A stretch of DNA of 8,760 bases from Candidatus Desantisiibacteriota bacterium. Lineage in GTDB: Bacteria; JACRDZ01. The notes below the pieces were generated by a model, which was not told where the DNA came from, did not search any database, and saw only the letters and a program-made list of their open reading frames with translations. Shown here in pieces: positions 1 through 5,057 of this stretch. The stretch covers positions 1 to 8,760 of the forward strand of contig JACQWU010000063.1 in NCBI GenBank assembly GCA_016209155.1, written 5' to 3'. Position 1 is the first letter of the stretch, and every line of letters starts with the position of its first letter. Both the position numbers and the translations under genes were made by a program.

Positions 1-126
1 TGTTGTGGCTAAAAAATGTCCCATTCTTCCGTCACTGGCAATATCTACAGAATATCTTTCTTCCTTAAGCCCGCGTTTAATGAAATCGGCAACTTTTTTT
101 TCATCTTCTACAAGTAAAATTCTCAT
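1..126 (-). CDS. OmpR-family response regulator, N-terminus only (runs off left edge)
   Basis: The 42 visible residues begin MRILLVEDEKKVADFIKRG, the first beta strand and helix of a receiver (REC) domain. The acidic pair E7-D8 is the Mg2+-binding part of the phosphorylation site. The phospho-accepting aspartate, expected near residue 51, and the DNA-binding half lie outside the window. The N-terminus resembles CusR/OmpR-type regulators, which work with a membrane histidine kinase, but the output domain cannot be seen, so the subclass is inferred. The ATG follows the stop codon of the metallo-hydrolase remnant by only 19 bp on the same strand, suggesting co-transcription. No good ribosome binding site stands in front of it, so translational coupling or a weak start is possible. 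Confidence 0.85.
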   Translation of the reverse strand, partial: MRILLVEDEKKVADFIKRGLKEERYSVDIASDGRMGHFLATT

Positions 127-145
127 ATTTATTTTTCTATGACTC

Positions 146-530
146 TCACTCCATTTTACGTATACGAACTTCTATTTCTTTATGATTTTTAAGTAGTGCA
201 GCAATACGGTTTATATCTGTACCGGCATAATGATAGGGATATAATACTTTTGGTTTGAATGCTTCTGCCGCATCAGCTGCCATCTCGGGGGTCATTGTGT
301 AAGGCAGGTTTACCGGTAAAAAAGCGATATCAATATTCTTCAATAATTTCATTTCAGGTATATTTTCCGTATCACCTGCAATATATATACGTTTATCATT
401 AATGTTCAATAAATGTAATTTCAACATCACCTGAAGATGTTTTTATAATATCTTTTTCAAACAATGTTTTAGCAAAAGATAAAACTGTAAAAAAAATTGT
501 TAAGAATAAAAACACTAATTTTTTTTTCAT
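146..530 (-). pseudogene. Periplasmic MBL-fold metallo-hydrolase with internal deletion and frameshift
   Basis: Two pieces of one gene lie in different frames. The 5' piece starts at ATG 530 after an AAAAGGGA-type ribosome binding site. It encodes a signal peptide (MKKKLVFLFLTIFFTVLSFA) and the strand GDVEITFIEH, then stops at 399-401. The 3' piece reads NDKRIYIAGDTENIPEMK, FLPVNLPYTMTPEMAADAAEAF and LYPYHYAGTD, ending at TGA 146-148. In the family as I know it (COG2220-like, roughly 210-230 aa), FIxH should be followed by about 90-100 residues that include the HxHxDH zinc-binding motif before the GDTE strand. All of this is missing, and the fusion also shifts frame. The later metal ligands (D of AGDTE, H of YPYHY) remain. 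A GTG at 430 could start a 94-aa product of the 3' piece, but it would lack the active site and the signal peptide, so I call the locus a pseudogene. It sits directly upstream of the response regulator. Confidence 0.8.
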
Positions 531-883
531 GGCGAGTCCCTTTTAATATATAATCAAGCTGATTGCTTTTTGGTATGTAAAATTAAAATATCAAAAAGCA
601 AAATTCTTGACATTTTAGTTTTTTATCCGGAAGTACCGCAAATACATAAACCTTTTTAAGGCAGGGATTAATTTGCATTAAAATGAAAAGGGGCTGTCCA
701 AAAAGTATGGCTTCAGTCATTGCTATCACATTCGTTTCACTCAGTGAAAACTCCGCGAAGCGATCTAAAGTCCTTATTGTACAATGGGATTGCTTCGCCG
801 CTTTACTCCTCGCAATGACTTTTAGACAGCCCACATCTTCATTAATTCTTAAACCAAACTAAAAAACCAGTAATAATTTTTAT
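531..883. other. Intergenic region between RRM gene and metallo-hydrolase remnant
   Basis: This 353-bp gap holds the 142-bp inverted-repeat element at 691-832 and otherwise AT-rich DNA. The 531-690 part should carry the promoter of the minus-strand metallo-hydrolase gene, but I find no convincing -35/-10 pair there. No GC-rich hairpin with a T-run follows the RRM gene at 833-883, so how its transcript ends is unclear unless the palindromic element serves. Confidence 0.5.
691..832. mobile_element. MITE-like palindromic repeat element, 142 bp
   Basis: The left end reads GGGCTGTCCAAAAAGT and the right end, reverse-complemented, reads GGGCTGTCTAAAAGTCATTG, giving terminal inverted repeats of about 15 bp with one mismatch and one gap. 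The inverted symmetry continues inside: AGTCATTGC appears in both arms, and GCGAAGCGATC on the left pairs with GCGAAGCAATC on the right. The right arm read on the minus strand (TCATTGCGAGGAGTAAAGC, then GGCGAAGCAATCC) looks like a short repeat I recall scattered through intergenic DNA of many bacteria. There is no transposase, so any movement would be non-autonomous. No clear target-site duplication is visible. An 83-codon open frame across it is a by-product of the palindrome. Confidence 0.75.
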
Positions 884-1291
884 TTATCTATCGCCGCGAA
901 TTCCGGTTCTGCCGCCTCTATTACCACCGCCAAAGCCGCCTTTTTTCGAATTAAACCCGGGTTTACCGCCGCCATACCCACCCTTCCATCCGCCGCCGCT
1001 GCCAAAACCTCCTTTATTTCCGCCAAAACCTCCTTTACCGCCGCGAGGTTCACTTGGGCGTGCTTCATTTACATTAATATTTCTTCCGCTTAAATCCTTA
1101 CCATTTAAACCTTCTATTGCCGCCTGCCCTTCTTCCTTTGATGACATTTCAACGAAACCAAATCCCTTTGATCTGCCTGTCTCTCTGTCTTTAATAATAA
1201 CAACAGTTTCAACATTTCCAAATCCTTCAAAACTAACTTTTAAATCATCTTCTGTAACCTGGTACGATAAATTTCCAACATACAGCTTCAT
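884..1291 (-). CDS. Glycine-rich RRM RNA-binding protein
   Basis: This 135-aa protein has one RNA recognition motif at residues 1-80, with RNP2 as LYVGNL (3-8) and RNP1 as KGFGFVEM (42-49). The aromatic residues that stack on RNA bases (Y4, F44, F46) are all present. From residue 82 on, the chain is a low-complexity tail of glycine, lysine, arginine and phenylalanine or tryptophan in GGFGG-like steps, ending RGGRTGIRGDR. This is the layout of the bacterial RRM proteins (cyanobacterial Rbp type), which bind single-stranded RNA and in some species are cold-induced. The gene is complete: ATG at 1291 follows AAAAGGAGA with a 4-nt gap, and the stop is TAA. The RGG-type tail may add non-specific RNA affinity or self-association; that is inference. 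The gene is monocistronic by appearance and divergent from the radical SAM gene. Confidence 0.93.
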   Translation of the reverse strand: MKLYVGNLSYQVTEDDLKVSFEGFGNVETVVIIKDRETGRSKGFGFVEMSSKEEGQAAIEGLNGKDLSGRNINVNEARPSEPRGGKGGFGGNKGGFGSGGGWKGGYGGGKPGFNSKKGGFGGGNRGGRTGIRGDR

Positions 1292-1608
1292 ATTATCTCC
1301 TTTTATTTTTTATGAATATACTTATCCTAAGAAATGTTCACTTAAGTTTTCTGAAAATATCAAATATATTTTTGATCCTCTTACTTATTTGTTGAGTAAT
1401 GGATGGGTGGAATTTTTGAAGATATAATTTCATAGTGTAAACTAAAAGGATCTCTCCCTTTTTATATATTTTGAATCTTTTATGAAAATTTGATTTTGAT
1501 ATGGTATTATTTATATTATATATTAATTATTCCTATATTTCAAGTTTTTATTATATTTTTTATTATACATGCTTATTATGTATTTTGTAAAGGAAAAAAA
1601 ATAATTAT
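1292..1608. other. Divergent AT-rich intergenic region
   Basis: This 317-bp gap separates two divergent genes. It contains a candidate plus-strand promoter at 1496-1524, a weak AAAAGG/CCTTTT stem at 1444-1462 and a 6-bp inverted repeat ATCAAA/TTTGAT at 1359-1376. No convincing promoter for the minus-strand RRM gene was found, although one must lie here. The leader of that gene could be long, which would suit post-transcriptional or cold control; the sequence does not prove this. Confidence 0.4.
1496..1524 (+). promoter_or_regulatory. Candidate sigma70 promoter for radical SAM gene
   Basis: TTGATA (1496-1501) and TATATT (1519-1524) are separated by 17 bp, each matching the consensus at 5 of 6 positions. 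The start codon is 84 bp past the -10. The surrounding DNA is so AT-rich that chance matches are common. Confidence 0.4.
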
Positions 1609-2475
1609 ATGAAAAAATTTAAAAGAATATATATTGAAATCACTAATGTATGCAATTTAAGCTGTAAATTTTGTCCTAAAACTACAAGAAAACCCGAATT
1701 CATGAGTATTGATTTATTTAAAAAAATACTAAATGAAATAAAGGATAATTCCAAATATATTTATTTTCATGTAGTTGGAGAACCTCTTTTACATCCTGAT
1801 ATCGACACTTTTTTGGATTTATGTAATGAAAATGATTTTAAGGTAAATATTACAACTAACGGTACGTTTATTAAAGAAATAAAAAACAAAATTTTATTTA
1901 AACCTGCTTTAAGATTAATGAATTTTTCACTGCACTGTTTTGAAAATTCTCCTGACAATTATCTTGATGAAATATTTAATTTTATAGATATAGCGTCAGG
2001 TAATCCTGATTTTATAGCCTGTTTAAGATTATGGTATCATGAAGACTTAAATTCCATAGACAGGAATCAATATATCATCAAAAAAATTGAAGAATTTTTC
2101 AAGATTCCGTTTAAAATCAATGAAATTTCAACAAAGGGAAAAAACATTAAACTTGTAAATAATATTTATTTTCATCAGGCTGCTTTTTTCAAATGGCCTG
2201 ACAGTAAAATTCCGGATATCGGGAGTAAAGGATTTTGCCTTGGGCTTAGAGAACAATCCGCGATTTTAGTGGATGGGACAGTAGTCCCATGCTGTCTGGA
2301 TAATGAAGGAACAATTAACCTTGGAAATATTAAAAAAAATTCCTTCACAGAAATAATTGAAGGGAAAAGAGCCAGAGAATTATATAAAGGTTTTTCAGAA
2401 AGAAAAATAATTGAACCGTTATGCAGGAAATGCGGGTATAGGGAAAAATTCAATATTACCGCTTCCATTTATTAA
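1609..2475 (+). CDS. Radical SAM protein with truncated SPASM (twitch) domain
   Basis: The 288-aa protein carries the radical SAM cluster motif CxxxCxxC at C15, C19 and C22, inside EITNVCNLSCKFCPK, so it should bind a 4Fe-4S cluster and cleave S-adenosylmethionine. The SAM-binding GEP motif is at 57-59, and ITTNGT at 81-86 is the usual next strand. The C-terminal part has C210-x12-G223-x4-C228 and a C272-x2-C275 pair, but not the further cysteines of a full SPASM domain. This suggests one auxiliary cluster (twitch-like). Such enzymes often modify peptides or proteins, but relatives of this particular family have no known substrate that I can name. No small precursor-peptide gene is visible beside it. 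The start at 1609 is the only ATG after an in-frame TAA at 1588. The AAAGGA ribosome binding site is unusually far away (about 14 nt), so translation may be weak. Its GC content is visibly lower than that of the Rhs locus downstream. Confidence 0.88.
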   Translation: MKKFKRIYIEITNVCNLSCKFCPKTTRKPEFMSIDLFKKILNEIKDNSKYIYFHVVGEPLLHPDIDTFLDLCNENDFKVNITTNGTFIKEIKNKILFKPALRLMNFSLHCFENSPDNYLDEIFNFIDIASGNPDFIACLRLWYHEDLNSIDRNQYIIKKIEEFFKIPFKINEISTKGKNIKLVNNIYFHQAAFFKWPDSKIPDIGSKGFCLGLREQSAILVDGTVVPCCLDNEGTINLGNIKKNSFTEIIEGKRARELYKGFSERKIIEPLCRKCGYREKFNITASIY

Positions 2476-2500
2476 GTTAAACTGCCTTTGGCAGCAACTT
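2474..2500 (+). terminator. Hairpin at end of radical SAM gene, probable weak terminator
   Basis: CTGCC (2482-2486) and GGCAG (2490-2494) form a perfect stem with a 3-nt loop. It is extended after a small internal loop by AAGTT (2474-2478) pairing with AACTT (2496-2500). The stem overlaps the TAA stop. Only a broken T-run follows, so termination may be inefficient or the hairpin may instead protect the 3' end. Confidence 0.45.
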
Positions 2501-2521
2501 TAATTACAAAGATTTACCCTA

Positions 2522-2550
2522 TAGACATTTAATATAAAAAATAGTAAAAT
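2522..2550 (+). promoter_or_regulatory. Candidate sigma70 promoter for the Rhs locus
   Basis: TAGACA (2522-2527) and TAAAAT (2545-2550) are 17 bp apart, each 5 of 6 to consensus. They lie between the hairpin and the strong AAGGAGG ribosome binding site (2605-2611), predicting a leader of about 60 nt. Confidence 0.45.
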
Positions 2551-2616
2551 CATAAAAATTATCTAAAAAGTATCCCAAAATAATATCACAATTTTATCAT
2601 AGAAAAGGAGGATGTT

Positions 2617-4932
2617 ATGGATTCAGGATATTATAATTTTAATGAAAGTAGATTAAAAAAATCGATTGTTATTTTTTTTGTAACAATGATAGCAGTACTT
2701 TTATTTAGTTTTGCTTTTTCACCGGGTAATATTAACGCTTCAGAGAGTTATATGGAAGATCCATCCGAGGGGATAGTCACTGCAGGTGATCCTATTTTTA
2801 TATCAACCAGAAAATTTTATGTTTCTGTACCATTTTTTAATCTGGGAGGCCCAATACCTGTGAAGTATTCGTTAAATATTCCAAGTATGGATATATTTGC
2901 ATCAGCATTTGACAATAAATCTCCGGTAATTATTTATACAACCGGTAACTATGTAACTGTTGAACATTTTGGGCATAATAAAATCGCTTTTTCTTTGTCA
3001 AAATCAGGGAATGTATGGGGTACTAATTCAGCTACAAAAATTAGTTATGAGCTTAAGGAAACTGATAAATATTTTTATCTCATGGATCCTCTTGATGAGC
3101 TTATTTATATTTTTTATAAACCGTCCGGCGGTTCGGTAAGCCCTCAAACATGCGAATTGGTAAATATTAGTGATCGAAATGGTAACATGCTCACTTATAT
3201 CACAAAAAATAGTAATCCGGTGCAAATCTCAGATGGACTGGGCAGGAACCTGAACATTTCATATTACAATAATCCCTATAGTGTTACTGTCAATGATGGG
3301 GTTAATACTGATAAATTTACTCCTGTTCCGATAGAGACAGGAACACTATGGAGCATAATTGTCGCAGGATATTATCATACTGTCGGGATAAAACCTGACG
3401 GAACACTCTGGGCCTGGGGACGTAATCTCTACGGTTCTCTCGGGGACGAGACTAATATCGATAAAACCGCTCCTGTTCAGATAGGTACAGGAACTACATG
3501 GAGTATAATTGCGGCAGGGTCATATCACACTGTTGGATTAAAGTCTGATAAAACACTCTGGACCTGGGGGTATAATAACTTCGGGCAGCTCGGGGACGGT
3601 ACTGCTGTTGATAAAACCGCTCCTGTTCAGATAGGTACTGAAACCACATGGAGCGCAATTACAGCAGGGGCTTCTCACACTATCGGACTAAAATCTGATG
3701 GGACACTCTGGGCCTGGGGATACAATATCTATGGACAACTCGGTGATGGGACTACTATTAACAAAACTGCTCCTGTACAAATAGGAACGGAAACTACATG
3801 GAAAAAAATTGCAGCAGGATATAATCATACGTTTGGATTAAAGTCTGACGGAACACTCTGGGCATGGGGATATAATAACTTCGGACAGCTTGGTGATGGG
3901 ACTACTGTTAATAAAACCGCTCCTGTGCAGATAGGAACTGAAACTACATGGAAAGCAATTAGAGCAGGGTCTTTTCACACTGTCGGGCTAAAGTCCGATG
4001 GAACACTCTGGGCATGGGGAAGTAATATCAACGGTCAGCTCGGGGACGGGACTACTGGTAAAAAAACTGCTCCTGTACAAATAGGAACGGAAACTACATG
4101 GAGCGCAATTGCAGCAGGATTTTCTCACACTGTTGGACTCAAATCCGATGGAACACTCTGGGCTTGGGGGTATAATAGCAACGGTCAGATAGGCGATGGG
4201 ACTGTTACCGATAAAACCGCTCCTGTGCAAATAGGAGATGAAACTACATGGAGCGCAATCGCAGCAGGATTTTCTCACACTGTTGGACTCAAATCCGATG
4301 GAACACTCCGGGCATGTGGAAGTACTTATTACAGACAGCTCAGCGATCCGGCAGGACGATCATATATATTGGCAAAGGGAAACATAAATAATAAATCTTA
4401 TCAATCAATAACTGATCCCATGGGTAATACCACTAAATATTTTGAAGGCGAAGATTGGTATTCCGGCGATGACATCAAAAAGATAGAAAAACCTCTTCAA
4501 AATGTACCTTATACCAATACCTTTGAAAAAGGGACTGATAGTGAGGATACGGAATATGGTAAAGTAAAGACTCAGACCGATGCTTATGGTAATGTTACGA
4601 CTTTTAACGAAGGGACAGATGGAATAAGCGTTGTATCACCTGATAATTCTGTTAAAAAATATAAATTTGCTGGCGCCCCTTCATCTTTTATTGATGATGC
4701 AGGTAAACAAGCATCTTTTAAATCCACCGGTAGAGGATCAATCTCATCCATAGTTGACCGCATTGGAGATACTACTTTATTTACATATCATCCCCAATCA
4801 GGGATGATAACTTCTATTACTAATGCTAATAAAAATAAGCTATCAAATACTTATACAGAACAAATTTATACATTTACAAATCCGGCAAATTCAGAGACAG
4901 TTATACATATACGGAGATTGGTTATAACCTGA
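2617..4932 (+). CDS. Secreted Rhs/YD-repeat protein, N-terminal half, with inserted RCC1-like beta-propeller (frameshifted gene)
   Basis: This 771-aa frame starts with a strong AAGGAGG site 5 nt before the ATG. Residues 1-41 look like a signal peptide: basic SRLKK, a hydrophobic stretch at about 17-35, and a likely cut near NINA-SES. Residues 56-210 resemble the N-terminal shell of Rhs proteins (TAGDPIFISTRKFYVSVPFF), followed by YD-like phrases such as ISDRNGNMLTYI and ISDGLGRNLNISYY. Residues 241-577 are RCC1-like repeats of exactly 50 aa (see the repeat feature). YD sequence resumes at DPAGRSYILAKG and ITDPMGNTTKYF and continues to about residue 755. The last 15 or so residues are out of frame, and the natural continuation lies one frame back, so the gene is broken or misread near 4.88-4.92 kb. 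Rhs/YD proteins form large beta-cage shells, often for toxins; the propeller might be a binding module. That role is inference. Confidence 0.85.
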   Translation: MDSGYYNFNESRLKKSIVIFFVTMIAVLLFSFAFSPGNINASESYMEDPSEGIVTAGDPIFISTRKFYVSVPFFNLGGPIPVKYSLNIPSMDIFASAFDNKSPVIIYTTGNYVTVEHFGHNKIAFSLSKSGNVWGTNSATKISYELKETDKYFYLMDPLDELIYIFYKPSGGSVSPQTCELVNISDRNGNMLTYITKNSNPVQISDGLGRNLNISYYNNPYSVTVNDGVNTDKFTPVPIETGTLWSIIVAGYYHTVGIKPDGTLWAWGRNLYGSLGDETNIDKTAPVQIGTGTTWSIIAAGSYHTVGLKSDKTLWTWGYNNFGQLGDGTAVDKTAPVQIGTETTWSAITAGASHTIGLKSDGTLWAWGYNIYGQLGDGTTINKTAPVQIGTETTWKKIAAGYNHTFGLKSDGTLWAWGYNNFGQLGDGTTVNKTAPVQIGTETTWKAIRAGSFHTVGLKSDGTLWAWGSNINGQLGDGTTGKKTAPVQIGTETTWSAIAAGFSHTVGLKSDGTLWAWGYNSNGQIGDGTVTDKTAPVQIGDETTWSAIAAGFSHTVGLKSDGTLRACGSTYYRQLSDPAGRSYILAKGNINNKSYQSITDPMGNTTKYFEGEDWYSGDDIKKIEKPLQNVPYTNTFEKGTDSEDTEYGKVKTQTDAYGNVTTFNEGTDGISVVSPDNSVKKYKFAGAPSSFIDDAGKQASFKSTGRGSISSIVDRIGDTTLFTYHPQSGMITSITNANKNKLSNTYTEQIYTFTNPANSETVIHIRRLVIT
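3337..4347 (+). repeat. Tandem 150-bp repeat encoding RCC1-like propeller blades (6 full units plus a seventh partial)
   Basis: Units begin at 3337, 3487, 3637, 3787, 3937, 4087 and 4237, and the spacing is exactly 150 bp (50 aa). The core of each is TTWSxIxAGxxHTVGLKSDG, then TLWAWGYNxxGQLGDGT and xxKTAPVQIG, the pattern of bacterial RCC1/BLIP-II-type beta-propeller blades. Copies six and seven are nearly identical at DNA level: 4091-4158 against 4241-4308 differ at one base, implying recent duplication or gene conversion. The seventh unit stops after 37 residues at QLSD. The residues just before unit one (DGVNTDKFTPVPIE, 227-240) look like the missing tail of a unit, so together they would complete seven blades. 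The array is richer in GC (28 of 60 bases in 4021-4080) than the preceding part of the gene (20 of 60 in 2941-3000). Confidence 0.92.
4839..4932 (+). other. Frameshift interval joining the two halves of the Rhs gene
   Basis: The upstream frame is open to TGA 4930-4932, and the frame one base back is open from 4839 to the stop at 7194-7196. Good YD-type sequence switches frame between roughly 4895 and 4912: the first frame gives FTNPANSETV, and the second continues TYTEIGYNLNDQITSIKD. The shift is the equivalent of one lost base (or two gained). No X-XXY-YYZ slippery heptamer is visible, which argues against programmed -1 frameshifting. A mutation or a sequencing or assembly error fits better. 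Confidence 0.85.
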
Positions 4933-5057
4933 ATGATCAAATCACATCAATAAAAGATGAAAATGGGAATACTTATATATATACATTCGATGCTAATGGT
5001 AATCTTATAAAAGTAACTGATCCTCTTAACAATCAAATAAACTATTCTTATGATCTG

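Noticed and set aside
583-834. 83-codon minus-strand open frame
   Set aside because: It runs through the inverted-repeat element, has no family resemblance and its middle is translated repeat sequence.
880-1068. 62-codon minus-strand open frame rich in alanine and valine
   Set aside because: It is a shadow of the glycine-rich tail codons of the RRM gene in another frame.
2175-2468. 97-codon minus-strand open frame
   Set aside because: It is antisense to the conserved SPASM-like part of the radical SAM gene and has no motif of its own.
3988-4278. 96-codon minus-strand open frame with repeated CCDCAPCSF-like cysteine clusters
   Set aside because: The cysteine repeats are the reverse reading of the 150-bp RCC1 units and not a cysteine-rich peptide gene.
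3337-4347. Regularly spaced repeats as a possible CRISPR or minisatellite array
   Set aside because: The period is exactly 50 codons in frame and the units encode RCC1 blades; there are no unique spacers between short repeats.
4839-4932. Programmed -1 ribosomal frameshift in the Rhs gene
   Set aside because: No slippery heptamer in the upstream frame and no obvious stimulatory stem follows; mutation or sequence error is simpler.
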